Assembly: GCA_021736785.1 (NCBI GenBank)
Contig: JAIPFF010000047.1
Coordinates: 1-43,323, forward strand
Source: Thiohalocapsa sp.
GTDB lineage: Bacteria; Pseudomonadota; Gammaproteobacteria; Chromatiales; Chromatiaceae
Direction: 5' to 3'
Length of the DNA: 43,323 nt
The position numbers and the translations under genes were made by a program. Every line of letters starts with the position of its first letter. The first letter of the stretch is position 1. Under the pieces are notes generated by a model. That model was not told the DNA's origin, searched no databases, and saw nothing but the letters and a program-made list of their open reading frames with translations. Of this stretch, positions 31,485 through 40,589 are shown piece after piece.

Positions 31485-34400
31485 ATGCCGCCATCTCCCC
31501 ACGCTTCCTCGACGACCGCGAACGACGACAACCAGCCCGCCGGCGCCTCCCGCGAGCGCCCGCTCGCTCCCCGCCGGCCCTTCCGCCCGCTGCGCTTCCT
31601 GCTGAAGCTCTCGCTGCAGTTGCTGCTCTTGATCGTGCTGCTGCTCGGCTTCGTGCTCGGCACGCAGACGGGTCTGCGCGTGGCCGTCGGGATGGCCGAG
31701 GACTTCGCCCCCGACATCCTGCATGTCGGCGGTGTCGACGGCCGCATCCTCGGGGAGCTGCGCTTGCGCGACTTCTCGTTGACGCTGCCGGATCTGCAGG
31801 TGTCGCTCGCCAAGCTGCATCTGGACTGGCACCCGGCGTCCCTCTTTGGCGGCACGCTGAAGGTCGACGAGCTCAGCGCCGCCGACATCGACATCGTCGC
31901 GGCACCCGGCCCGGAAAAAGAGCCGGAGCCGCTGACACTGCCGGAGATCAAGCTCCCGATCGGCATCGACATCGGCCGGGTGCTGGTCGAGCGGCTCAGC
32001 TTCAACCAGACCGGCGCACCGCCCGAATCGGCGCTGCGCCTGGAGCGCGCGGAGCTGTCGGCGACCGCGAACGGCAACCTGGTCGACCTGCGCCGCCTCG
32101 AAGCCATCCTGGCGCAGCCCGATGTCCGCGCATCCGCGTCGGGCTCGGCCCGGCTGACCGGCGACTATCCGGTGGACCTGGCGCTCGACTGGCGCCTTAA
32201 CCAGGACCCGGCGCTTGTTCTGTCCGGCGAAGGAAGCATCACCGGCGACTTGTCGGATCTGGTCATCGCGCACCGCGTCACGGGCTCGGCGGACGTCGTG
32301 CTCGACGCCCGCGTGACTTCCGCGCTGGAGACGCCCGCGTGGACCGGCACCATCCAGGTGAACGAGGTCCGGCTGCCCGAGATCGTCCCCGACGCCCCGC
32401 CCGTCAATCTGCAGGCCGCGCTGGAGACCAGCGGCAACCTCGACGACGCGCGCCTGACGGGCAAGCTGACCGGCGACGCGCCGGAGCTGCCGGATATCGG
32501 ACAGCTCGGCGCCGACCTGGACGTGAGCTGGAGCGAGAAGATCCTGGCAGTCCGCGGCCTGCGACTCGACGAGACCCGTTCCGGCGCCCACTTGGACCTG
32601 GCCGGAACGGTGGATCTGCGCACCGACACGCCCGCGTTTGCACTGGCCGGGGCCTGGGAGCAGTTGCGCTGGCCGCTGTCGGGCGACGTCTTGGCGCAGT
32701 CGCCCACGGGCAGGCTCGCCGCGAACGGCGACTTGGACGCCTTCGACTACGAGGTCACGGCGCAAGCCGCCGGCGCGCAGATCCCGCAGACCGCCCTGAC
32801 CCTGCGCGGTACCGGCAACGCCGAATCGACACAAATCACGCAGCTGCTGCTCGAGACCCTGGGCGGACAGATCGAAGGCAAAGGCCGCGCCGCATGGGCG
32901 CCGCGTCCCGAGTGGGACCTGGCGCTGACCGCGGCCGACATCGACCCCGGCCGGCAGTGGACGGGCCTCGACGGGCGCATCGGGCTCAAGGCCAGCAGCA
33001 GCGGCTCGCTGGACGACGGCTTTGCCTACGATGCCAAGATCGATACCGCGCTCGATGCCTATCCGCCGGCGGTCGTCAACGTCACGGGCACCGGCACCGC
33101 CGTGCGAGCGGACCTGCAAAACCTGGTCATCGAAACCCTGGGCGGGCTGATCGAAGGCAAGGGCGAGGTCGCCTGGGCGCCGACCCCGACATGGGATCTG
33201 ACGCTCACCGGCTCCGATCTCGACCCGGGCACCCATTACACGGGGCTCGAAGGACGCATCGGCCTCGACGCAGCCAGCAGCGGGGGCCTGGAAGACGGCT
33301 TCGCTTTCCGCGTGCAGGCCGATGCAAACCTATCCGCCTACCCGCCGGCGGTCGTGGACCTGTCAGGCACCGGGACGGCGGAGGCGGCAACCATCGAAAC
33401 GCTGGCGATCCAGGCCCTGGGCGGGCGCATCGACGGCGGCGGCGACGTGGGCTGGGCGCCGCAGCCGCGCTGGGACGTGGCACTGACCGCGGCGGATCTG
33501 AACCCCGGCAGCGTCGCGGCGGACTGGCCCGGCAGCATCGGCGGGCGCATCCAAAGCGCCGGGCGCATCGGCGAGGACGGCCCGGTGCTCGATGCCGCCA
33601 TCAGCGACTTCGGCGGCCGTCTGCGCGGTTATCCGGTGCAGCTGAGCGCGGACGCGAGCGTGGAGGGCCAAGCCATCACGCTGCGCACGCTGAGCGCATC
33701 CTCCGGCGACACCAGGCTCAGCGCCGGCGGGCGCGTCGCGGAGACCATCGACCTGCGCTTCGAGCTCGACTCCCCCGACCTCGGCGCGCTGCTGCCGGAT
33801 GCACAAGGCCTGTTGCGTGCGCAGGGGACAGTCGGCGGAACACCGCAGGGGCCGCAGATCGATCTCACGCTGACGGGCAGCGACGTGGAGCTCAACGGCC
33901 AAGGCATTGCGCAGATCGGCGGCCGCGCGGACATCGGACTCGGCCCCGACGGGGCCTTTTCCATCGACATCGACGGCGAGAACCTGATCGCCGGCGGACA
34001 GCGATTCGCGACCGTCGCGATCAACGGCACCGGCAGCATGTCCGCACACCGACTCGCGGTCGACCTGAAGGGTCCCGCTCTGGGTCTGGAACTGACGGCG
34101 GACGGCGGCCTCGGCGAGGCCGGCGCCTACAGCGGGAGCCTGCAGCAGCTGACGCTGGCGACGACGGAATTCGAAACCTGGTCACTGCAGCAACCGGCGC
34201 CCTTCAGTCTCGCGGGCAGCAGCATCCAGGCCGGTCCGCTGTGTATCGGCAACGGCGCGGATTCCGGCGCCTGCGTGCGCTTCCGCCAGCCCGAGGCCGG
34301 TGTCTTCGAGGTCGGCCTCGATGCCGATCGCATCGGTCTCGACCTATTGAACCCGATGCTGCCCGCGGCCACGGTCGTGAACGGCTTCGTACGGGCAAAC

Positions 34401-35810
34401 GCCGATTTCACTGCCCGCGACAACGTGCTGAGCGGCAGTGCCACTGTCGCCATCCCGAGCGGCGACATCGAAGTCACTCTGCCCGACACCAAGGACCGGC
34501 TCGTTTTCTCCGACAGCCGCCTGACGGTGCGCTCCGGCACCAATGGACTCGACGCAAGCCTGGTGTTGCCCCTCGCCGACGTCGGCGGCATCGACGGCGA
34601 GGTCTCGCTGCCGGGCTTCAGGCTGACTGCCGGCCCGGGCCAGGCGTTGCGCGGCGATGTCGACATCGCGCTGCGTAACCTCGCGCGCATCTCCATGCTC
34701 ATCCCGGACCTTGTCGACGTCACCGGTGCGATCACCGGCAATCTCGGTCTCGCAGGCACCCTCGGGCAGCCGGATATCCGAGGCCGGCTGGCGATCCAAA
34801 ACGTCGGCTTCCGGATGCCGCTGTACGGGCTCACCGTCGCCGAGACCAATATCGAGGCGGAATCGCGCGGGCGCGACAGCATCGTCGTCGACGGCAGCAC
34901 GCTGGTCGGCGGCGGACGGCTGACCATCTCGGGCAGCGGCTCCGACCTTTCGGGGACGCCGCAGCTGCGCTTCGATATCAGCGGCGACCGGCTCAAGGTC
35001 GCCGACAGCAAGGAGTACTTCGCGCTGGTGTCGACCGACTTGGAGTTCGGGCTGGGTCCCGGCGGCGGCGCGCTGAAGGGTCAGATCACCGTTCCGGAGG
35101 CGCGCATCATGCCGCGCAGCATCCCCTCGGGCACCATTCAGCCGTCGCCGGATGTGGTGACCGAGGAGCAGGTGCAATCGGATGACGGCGCGCCGTTTCA
35201 TATCGACGTGCTCGCCAAGTTGGGCGACGAGGTCTCTATCGATGCCTTTGGCCTGCGCGGTCGACTTACCGGCGATCTGCGCGTGGTCAAAGAGCCAGGC
35301 CGCCCGCTGGTCGGCGACGGCCAGCTCGAAGTCGTCGACGGCACCTACAGGGTATCGCTGCCGGGTCTGGGCGTCATGACGGCGATCGGCAAGCCGCTGA
35401 CCATCGAGCAGGGCATCGTCGTTTTCGCCAAGACGCCGATCGACAATCCCGGCCTGATCCTCAATGCCCAGCGCGAGGGCGGCGACGTCACCGCCGGCGT
35501 GCGCGTGCTCGGCACTATCAAAGACCCGAAGCTCGCATTCTTCTCGGAGTCCGATCCGAACATGACGCAGTCCGAGATCAGCCGCTACCTGGTCACCGGC
35601 ATTCCGCCCAAGGGCGACAGCGATGCGGACGATCGCGCGCTGTCGGTGGGAACCTACGTGGCACCGAAGCTGTTTATGGAATACGAAAGCAGCCTCGGCG
35701 AGCAATCGGACAAGGTGAAGCTGCGCTACGACCTCTCCAAGCACATCGAGGTGCAAACGGAGACCGGCGACAGCCAGGGCGCGGACATCTTTTACAAATT
35801 CGAGAACTGA
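31485..35810 (+). CDS. tamB: TamB, inner-membrane-anchored envelope-spanning component
   Basis: About 1441 residues taking the ATG at 31485; an ATG at 31452 would overlap the tamA stop. An N-terminal signal anchor (RFLLKLSLQLLLLIVLLLGF, starting about residue 37) is followed by AsmA-like repeats of short beta strands predicted to form a long lipid-conducting groove. The C-terminal ~300 residues show the conserved TamB domain (DUF490), including VDGTYRVSLPG, PGLILNAQREG, DPNMTQSEISRYLVTG and the end ADIFYKFEN. It links the inner membrane to TamA and is involved in outer-membrane protein insertion and phospholipid transport. The gene is slightly longer than E. coli TamB, partly due to the internal repeats at 32.8-33.5 kb. 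Codon use is uniform across the gene. Confidence 0.93.
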   Translation: MPPSPHASSTTANDDNQPAGASRERPLAPRRPFRPLRFLLKLSLQLLLLIVLLLGFVLGTQTGLRVAVGMAEDFAPDILHVGGVDGRILGELRLRDFSLTLPDLQVSLAKLHLDWHPASLFGGTLKVDELSAADIDIVAAPGPEKEPEPLTLPEIKLPIGIDIGRVLVERLSFNQTGAPPESALRLERAELSATANGNLVDLRRLEAILAQPDVRASASGSARLTGDYPVDLALDWRLNQDPALVLSGEGSITGDLSDLVIAHRVTGSADVVLDARVTSALETPAWTGTIQVNEVRLPEIVPDAPPVNLQAALETSGNLDDARLTGKLTGDAPELPDIGQLGADLDVSWSEKILAVRGLRLDETRSGAHLDLAGTVDLRTDTPAFALAGAWEQLRWPLSGDVLAQSPTGRLAANGDLDAFDYEVTAQAAGAQIPQTALTLRGTGNAESTQITQLLLETLGGQIEGKGRAAWAPRPEWDLALTAADIDPGRQWTGLDGRIGLKASSSGSLDDGFAYDAKIDTALDAYPPAVVNVTGTGTAVRADLQNLVIETLGGLIEGKGEVAWAPTPTWDLTLTGSDLDPGTHYTGLEGRIGLDAASSGGLEDGFAFRVQADANLSAYPPAVVDLSGTGTAEAATIETLAIQALGGRIDGGGDVGWAPQPRWDVALTAADLNPGSVAADWPGSIGGRIQSAGRIGEDGPVLDAAISDFGGRLRGYPVQLSADASVEGQAITLRTLSASSGDTRLSAGGRVAETIDLRFELDSPDLGALLPDAQGLLRAQGTVGGTPQGPQIDLTLTGSDVELNGQGIAQIGGRADIGLGPDGAFSIDIDGENLIAGGQRFATVAINGTGSMSAHRLAVDLKGPALGLELTADGGLGEAGAYSGSLQQLTLATTEFETWSLQQPAPFSLAGSSIQAGPLCIGNGADSGACVRFRQPEAGVFEVGLDADRIGLDLLNPMLPAATVVNGFVRANADFTARDNVLSGSATVAIPSGDIEVTLPDTKDRLVFSDSRLTVRSGTNGLDASLVLPLADVGGIDGEVSLPGFRLTAGPGQALRGDVDIALRNLARISMLIPDLVDVTGAITGNLGLAGTLGQPDIRGRLAIQNVGFRMPLYGLTVAETNIEAESRGRDSIVVDGSTLVGGGRLTISGSGSDLSGTPQLRFDISGDRLKVADSKEYFALVSTDLEFGLGPGGGALKGQITVPEARIMPRSIPSGTIQPSPDVVTEEQVQSDDGAPFHIDVLAKLGDEVSIDAFGLRGRLTGDLRVVKEPGRPLVGDGQLEVVDGTYRVSLPGLGVMTAIGKPLTIEQGIVVFAKTPIDNPGLILNAQREGGDVTAGVRVLGTIKDPKLAFFSESDPNMTQSEISRYLVTGIPPKGDSDADDRALSVGTYVAPKLFMEYESSLGEQSDKVKLRYDLSKHIEVQTETGDSQGADIFYKFEN
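32790..33515 (+). repeat. Three near-identical 93-residue repeats within TamB
   Basis: The stretch repeats with an exact period of 279 bp (93 codons): the GTG(N/T)A element begins near 32808, 33087 and 33366. Each unit reads roughly GTGxA..., LVIETLGGxIEGKGxxAWAP, WDLxLTxxDxDPG, GLxGRIGLxASSSG, DGFAY..., YPPAVVxxxG. The high identity suggests recent duplication within the beta-groove region of the protein. Confidence 0.9.
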
Positions 35811-36144
35811 TCCCGTGGCGGCGCCGACGCCGTCCGCTCCCGGCGGATAGGGAACCGCCGGGCTTGCGACGCCGACGCCGAACCGCAGCCCGAGCCGCTT
35901 CCCGATCAGGCCCCGCCCATGAACGGCAAGCGCGACCAGATTCGGCATCGCATTGCACCGGCGCGCGGAACATCGCACCATTGGCCGGTTTCGCACCGTC
36001 GCCCTGCCGCCGAGAGCCTTGCCGATGCAATACCCCGTGCCGACGACCTGCCCCGCTCCTCAGCAGCACGCGGCCCGTGCCCGCTGCCGCGCGAGCAGCG
36101 AACATGCCGCCAAGCGTCCGCCCATCCGCCCGTTGTCGGGACCG
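35811..36144. other. Intergenic region between tamB and the next gene, no gene seen
   Basis: 334 bp. Open frames through it, including extensions of the next gene up to an ATG at 35953, are Arg/Pro/Ala-rich and unlike the real genes. A weak -10-like AT patch is hard to place. I see nothing else of note. Confidence 0.5.
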
Positions 36145-36594
36145 ATGGCAGCACGCACGCCGCCACGTCGGCGCGCCGGCTCGAACCGGCTCGAATCCTG
36201 GTCCCGGCGGGCAACGGCGTCGGCGCTGCTGCTTCTCGCTTCGCTACTTCCCGTGTGGGCCGGTGACGGCCTGCCGCCCCCGGATGCCGCCGGCGCCGGC
36301 GTGATCGGTTTCGATCTGTGGGCGCTGGACGCCGACGGCCTGGTGGGCCCGCAGGGCGGCAAGCGCGCGCTCAGCTACGAGCTCTGCATTCCGGCGGGCG
36401 AGCGCTACGCCGCCGAGATCCGCGCCATCGATGCAACCGCCGAGATTCTCGGTGCATCGCCGGGGCGTATCGGCTGCGGTCCCGGGCAAGCCCTGGTCAT
36501 CGGCCACACCCATCAGCCGGACTTCGCATCGGTGCTGCATCGGCTCGCGGACCTGCCCTACGTCGAGCGCATCCAAGAAGCCCATTTCGAATGA
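36145..36594 (+). CDS. Small secreted protein of unknown function
   Basis: 149 residues using the ATG at 36145. The start is uncertain because ATGs at 36025 and 35953 are in frame. A basic stretch is followed by a hydrophobic signal segment (ATASALLLLASLLPVWAG), so the mature ~105-residue part is probably periplasmic. It reads VIGFDLWALDADGLVG, YELCIPAGERYAAEIRAIDATAEIL and IGCGPGQALVIGHTHQPDF, with two cysteines. I do not recognise a family. The stop overlaps the start of the acyltransferase gene (ATGA), so the two are translationally coupled and likely share a pathway at the envelope. Coding is supported by the overlap and by the protein-like composition of the second half. Confidence 0.7.
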   Translation: MAARTPPRRRAGSNRLESWSRRATASALLLLASLLPVWAGDGLPPPDAAGAGVIGFDLWALDADGLVGPQGGKRALSYELCIPAGERYAAEIRAIDATAEILGASPGRIGCGPGQALVIGHTHQPDFASVLHRLADLPYVERIQEAHFE

Positions 36595-37580
36595 CGCCGG
36601 GGATGGCCACGGGAAATAAGCCGGTCATGGCACCGGCGCTGCTCGCACCGCGGCATTGGCCGGCCTGGGCCGCGGTCGGCCTGTTCCGGCTGCTCGCGCT
36701 GCTGCCTTTCGGCGCCCAGGCCGGACTCGGCCGCGCGCTGGGCCGAGCCGCTTACTGGCTGGTGCCGGGCCGGCGCAAAGTCGCGCGCGCCAACCTGCGC
36801 ATCTGCCTGCCGGAGAAGACCGATGCCGAGCGTGAACGGCTGCTGCGCGAGCACTTCGGCTGGCTCGGCCTGGCCGCCGTTTGCCAGGGGCTGAGCTGGG
36901 CGGCGCCGGTGGAGCGGCTGCGGCGCATTATTCGGCTGCGCGGGCGCGAGCACATCGACACGCTGATCGCCGAAGGCCGCCCGGTGATCGTGCTGGTGCC
37001 GCACTTCGTCGGGCTCGAGCTCGGCGGGACCGGCTTCACGGCCATGGTGCATTCCGGCATGTACATGTATCAGCGCATTCGCTCGCCCGTCATCGACGCG
37101 CAGGTGAAGCACGGGCGCACGCGCTTCGGCAGCATCCCCGTCGAGCGCCACGACGACCTGCGCGGCCTGGTCCGCGAGATGAAGCGCGGCACGCCGTTTT
37201 TCTACCTGCCGGATCAGGATCCGGGACGCCGGCGCGGCGTCTTCGCGCCCTTTTGCGGCATGCCGGCGGCGACGGTGCCGACCCTCGGGCGCATCGCCCG
37301 CATGGCCGGCGCCGCCGTGGTGCCCACCTTCGCGCGCTTCCTGCCCGACGGCAGCGGCCTGGAGCTGATCTTCGACCCGCCGCTGGCCGATTTTCCGAGC
37401 GGGGATACGCAGGCCGATACGGCGCGGATGAATGCCGTCATCGAGGCACGCCTGCGCCATATGCCGGCGCAGTATTTCTGGGTGCACCGTCGTTTCAAGA
37501 CCCGGCCCGAGGGGGAAGCGCCGGTCTACGCCGAGTCCCGCGGCAAACGCCGCAAGCGGCGCCGCGCGCAGCGGCCCTGA
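36591..37580 (+). CDS. LpxL/HtrB-type lipid A or lipid acyltransferase
   Basis: 329 residues from the ATG at 36591, which overlaps the previous stop. The fold landmarks of the lysophospholipid/lipid A acyltransferase family are present: the HX4E/D catalytic motif in LVPHFVGLELGG, then YMYQRIRSPVID, RFGSIPVERHDDLRGLVREM, FFYLPDQDPG and PAQYFWVHRRFKTRP near the C-terminus. An N-terminal hydrophobic segment anchors it to the inner membrane. It could add a secondary acyl chain to lipid A, or acylate another lipid; the family cannot be separated by eye. The lysine/arginine-rich end (GKRRKRRRAQRP) is common. Together with the small secreted protein and LPG-synthase-like gene it forms an envelope-lipid group. 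Confidence 0.92.
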   Translation: MTPGMATGNKPVMAPALLAPRHWPAWAAVGLFRLLALLPFGAQAGLGRALGRAAYWLVPGRRKVARANLRICLPEKTDAERERLLREHFGWLGLAAVCQGLSWAAPVERLRRIIRLRGREHIDTLIAEGRPVIVLVPHFVGLELGGTGFTAMVHSGMYMYQRIRSPVIDAQVKHGRTRFGSIPVERHDDLRGLVREMKRGTPFFYLPDQDPGRRRGVFAPFCGMPAATVPTLGRIARMAGAAVVPTFARFLPDGSGLELIFDPPLADFPSGDTQADTARMNAVIEARLRHMPAQYFWVHRRFKTRPEGEAPVYAESRGKRRKRRRAQRP

Positions 37581-37832
37581 CTCGATCCCCCCGCCCGGCT
37601 CGATGGCCCCGATCGGTCCGGGCGCGCGGCCTCGATCCCACGCGCCGGCGGCGACCCGATTCCCCCCGCCTCGGGAAAGACGCACAATCCCCGCTCCGAG
37701 CCGCCGCGTTACGGGTGCCCCGAGCATGACGCCGGGCCGGCGCCCGCCGCCTCGACGAGCGCCCGCCGACGGACCCGCCGGCGGCCGGCGGGTGAGCCGC
37801 GCGGGCTCGGCCACCAACCTATCGGAAGCTGT

Positions 37833-38807
37833 ATGACCACGACCGACAAGCCGCCGCGAGCGGCCAATATCCTGCGTCTGGGCCGCCCGAGGGACTGGCT
37901 CATCGGCGCTGTCCTGCTCGCCGCCGTGCTGGGCGCGGTGGAGAAAACCGTCGGCTGGCAGCCCCTGCTCGAACCCTGGAGCACCCTCTCGCCGCTGACG
38001 CTGGCGCTGGCATTCACGCTGACCGCAGTCAGCTACGGCCTGCGTGCCGTGCGCGTCTACGACTTCTTCGGCACCCTGATGCAGGGACGCTTCGCCGCCG
38101 TACTGAGGCTGTCGGTGCTGCACAATACGGCCAACAACCTGCTGCCGATGCGCAGCGGCGAAATGCTCTTTCCCTGGCTGATGCGCCGCTACTTCGGCCA
38201 TGGCTTCCTGGCCGCCGGCGCCTCGCTGATCTGGATTCGGCTGCTCGACATGCACTTCCTGGGCCTGGTTGGCCTGCTCATCCTATGGCTGCGCGACCCG
38301 GCTTGGGTTTGGCCGGTGCTGGGTCTGACTTGGCTGGTTTTGCTGCCGGTTGCCGGTGAGCTGATCAGCCGCGCCGCGCGCACGCACCGGGGCGATCAAG
38401 GCAGGATCTGGCGGACGGTTCGCTTCGTCGCCAACGCGGCCCCCGAAGGCCAGGGCCTGATCGCCCGGCTCTACGGCTGGACCGCGCTGAGCTGGGTGTT
38501 GAAGCTGCTGGCGTTTGCCTCGGTGCTGCAGCACTTTTTGGATATCGAGTTCTGGAAGGTCCTGGCCGGCGTCATGGGTGCGGAGCTCTCCAGCGTGCTG
38601 CCTTTCCACGGGATCGCCGGGGCAGGCTCCTACGAGCTCGCGGCCATTGCCGGCATGATGCCGTTCGGGGTGCGTGCCGAGGACGCGCTGATCGGCGCGG
38701 TGAACCTGCACCTGTTCCTGCTCGGCACCACCTTGATCCTCGGCCTGCTGGCTTTATTGATTCCGAAGGGGCATCCTGCGCCCGCGGGCGACACGGGCGG
38801 CGACTGA
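37833..38807 (+). CDS. LPG-synthase transmembrane-domain (UPF0104) family protein
   Basis: 324 residues, almost entirely membrane: about seven or eight hydrophobic segments. Motifs SYGLRAVRVYDFF, NLLPMRSGEMLFPWLMRRYFG and LPFHGIAGAGSYELA match the family of lysylphosphatidylglycerol synthase-type membrane domains, whose best-known members flip aminoacylated or glycosylated lipids. No aminoacyl-transferase (MprF C-terminal) domain is attached, so it could be a flippase or lipid-modifying partner. It follows the acyltransferase gene by 252 bp and precedes a transglutaminase-fold protein by 27 bp; the last two are probably in one unit. Confidence 0.9.
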   Translation: MTTTDKPPRAANILRLGRPRDWLIGAVLLAAVLGAVEKTVGWQPLLEPWSTLSPLTLALAFTLTAVSYGLRAVRVYDFFGTLMQGRFAAVLRLSVLHNTANNLLPMRSGEMLFPWLMRRYFGHGFLAAGASLIWIRLLDMHFLGLVGLLILWLRDPAWVWPVLGLTWLVLLPVAGELISRAARTHRGDQGRIWRTVRFVANAAPEGQGLIARLYGWTALSWVLKLLAFASVLQHFLDIEFWKVLAGVMGAELSSVLPFHGIAGAGSYELAAIAGMMPFGVRAEDALIGAVNLHLFLLGTTLILGLLALLIPKGHPAPAGDTGGD

Positions 38808-38834
38808 GCGCGACTTCGGGAGGCCGAGCGCACG

Positions 38835-39548
38835 ATGCCGTTGGAAGCGCATGCCGCAGCCGGAGCCGAGCCGGCACCCGCCGGCGGCCGCACCGGGGAG
38901 GTTGCCTCGGCATCCATGGCCGCGGCGGTACTGGTCGGCTGCACCTTCGCACTCGCCGACGCAGAAGCCGGTGCGCTGCACGGTGCCGACAGACAGGCGG
39001 GAGCACCGCTTCAGCAGACGGCCGCTACGGCTACCGCTCCGGAGGCCGGCGATGCATGTGCCGACGATCCCGTCGGTGCCGCCGCCCGCGCCCTCGGCCC
39101 GGCCGTCGAGCAATTGGCGGTGCGCACCAAGCCCGTACACTGGCCGCGCAAGCGCGCCTGCCTCTACTACGCGTTGGCGGGCCAGTCACTACTGGCCGCG
39201 CACGGCATCCCGTCGGCCCTGTACGTCGGCGATGTGATCTACGCCCCCGGAACCCGCCTTTGCCATCCGATCGAGCCCCACGCCTGGCTGCGGACCGCTA
39301 CCCACTTCGTCGACTTCGCCACCCTGCCGCGATGGGGCCGGGTCACCGTGCTGCCCGCTGATCGAATCGCCGGCGCCGACGCCGATGTCGTGCCCGGCCG
39401 CAGCGCCGTGCTGACGTTGCCGCAGGCCCCGAACCCGCAGCTGAGCGCCTACCTGCGCTATCACGCGAAACGCTTCGCCGACATGGCGAGCGCGATGCCG
39501 CCGCCGACGCGAAGGCTGCCCCGGGGCAGCCCGTGCTTCGGCGACTGA
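38835..39548 (+). CDS. McjB-like transglutaminase-fold protein
   Basis: 237 residues from the ATG at 38835 with GGGAGG upstream. The C-terminal half has the catalytic triad of the McjB/transglutaminase-like fold: Cys109 in KRACLYYALAGQSLLAAHG, His149 in EPHAWLR and Asp160 in FVDFATL, with HGIPSALYVGDVI between them. In lasso-peptide and other RiPP systems this fold removes leaders; many family members lack any precursor nearby. The first ~90 residues are Ala/Gly-rich with low coding character, so the true start may be further in (for example 38916, where MAAAVLVGC would make a lipoprotein-like start). No precursor peptide or lasso cyclase is visible. It follows a lipid-flippase-like gene. Confidence 0.75.
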   Translation: MPLEAHAAAGAEPAPAGGRTGEVASASMAAAVLVGCTFALADAEAGALHGADRQAGAPLQQTAATATAPEAGDACADDPVGAAARALGPAVEQLAVRTKPVHWPRKRACLYYALAGQSLLAAHGIPSALYVGDVIYAPGTRLCHPIEPHAWLRTATHFVDFATLPRWGRVTVLPADRIAGADADVVPGRSAVLTLPQAPNPQLSAYLRYHAKRFADMASAMPPPTRRLPRGSPCFGD

Positions 39549-39969
39549 CCGCCCGCCCCCCGAGCCCCGGGCATGCGCCAAGAACGGCGCTCGGCCGCGG
39601 CGCACTGTCGGTAGTGCCCCCGAACCCACACGGATTGTCGGGTTCTGGACAGCGGCGGGAACCGGCACCGACGGCGCCGGCGCAACCGCGTGCCGCGCCA
39701 TCCCATGTCCGTGGTCGGCCGCGGCCCGCGCGGCAACATCGAGAACCGTTGCCCTGTCAGTGGCTTGGACGCAAGCAGCGCCGAAACCCGCCTGCCCCGC
39801 GCTGGACGGCGGTCGGCCGCCGCCGAGCCCCGCGGCGACCCTACTGACTGGTGCAGATCTTGCTTTCCCTGCAACAGCGGCGAGCGGTGTGCAGCGATCG
39901 ACACCGTGATGATCGTCGCGGCAATACCCGACGCTCCCGCAGGAGCCGGGGACACGCAACGGGGGCAGC
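39549..39969. other. Intergenic region before the flavodoxin gene, no gene seen
   Basis: 421 bp. Frames in it are low-complexity Arg/Pro/Ala sequences and lack ribosome sites. GGGGGCAGC lies before the flavodoxin ATG. No promoter or terminator with clear hexamers or hairpin was found. Confidence 0.5.
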
Positions 39970-40545
39970 ATGAGTCAGATCGGACTGTTTTTCGGCACGG
40001 ATTCCGGCACCACCAGACTGGTGGCCAAAAAGATCGCGAAACAGATCAAAGCGCGGCTCGGCGATGGCGTCGCCGCGAAGCCGGTCAACGTCAACCGCGC
40101 TCGAGCCGACGACCTGCTCGTCTACCGGGCGCTGATTTTGGGCACGCCGACTTACGGCAACGGCCTGCTCCCGGGCAGGGACAACGGCACCGAAGAGGCC
40201 GCCTGGCTCGAATTCTTGCCGGAGCTGGCAGGCAAGGACTTCACGGGCACCCGCATTGCCCTCTATGGCCTCGGCGACCAAGAGACTTATCCGAAGCACT
40301 TCTGCGACGCCATGATGGCGCTGTATCGCTTCTTCGGTGAAGCCGGCGCCGAACTGGTGGGCGGCATCGACGCCGGCGGCTTCGAGGTTACGCGCTCCAA
40401 GGCCATCGTCGACGGCCGCTTCATCGGCTTGGCCCTGGACCAGCACCTGCAGCACACGCTCACCGACGCGCGCATCGACACCTGGTTGGACGAGGTGCTG
40501 CCGCTGCTGGTGGAAGTCTGCGACGAGCCGGCGCCGACGGCTTAA
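39970..40545 (+). CDS. Flavodoxin (long-chain)
   Basis: 191 residues with GGGGGCAGC before the ATG. The FMN phosphate-binding loop reads FGTDSGTTRLVAKKIA; TPTYGNGLLPG supplies the first isoalloxazine-binding loop, and YGLGDQETYPKHFCDAM the second, with the ~20-residue insert that marks long-chain flavodoxins. It is a soluble one-electron carrier that can replace ferredoxin under iron limitation or serve nitrogenase and biosynthetic enzymes. Its length is slightly above the usual 170-180 owing to a C-terminal tail. No nif genes or obvious partner in the window, but the 51-residue Cys-containing ORF starts 45 bp downstream. Confidence 0.95.
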   Translation: MSQIGLFFGTDSGTTRLVAKKIAKQIKARLGDGVAAKPVNVNRARADDLLVYRALILGTPTYGNGLLPGRDNGTEEAAWLEFLPELAGKDFTGTRIALYGLGDQETYPKHFCDAMMALYRFFGEAGAELVGGIDAGGFEVTRSKAIVDGRFIGLALDQHLQHTLTDARIDTWLDEVLPLLVEVCDEPAPTA

Positions 40546-40589
40546 CGGCACAGCGCGTATCGGCAGAGCATCACCGGATCCTTCGGACA

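Noticed and set aside
29774-32107. 777-codon open frame opposite tamA-tamB
   Set aside because: Antisense shadow spanning two recognised genes, with no domain motifs.
38835-39548. Lasso-peptide or other RiPP biosynthesis cluster
   Set aside because: Only a McjB-like fold is present; no precursor peptide, McjC-type cyclase or RiPP recognition element was seen.
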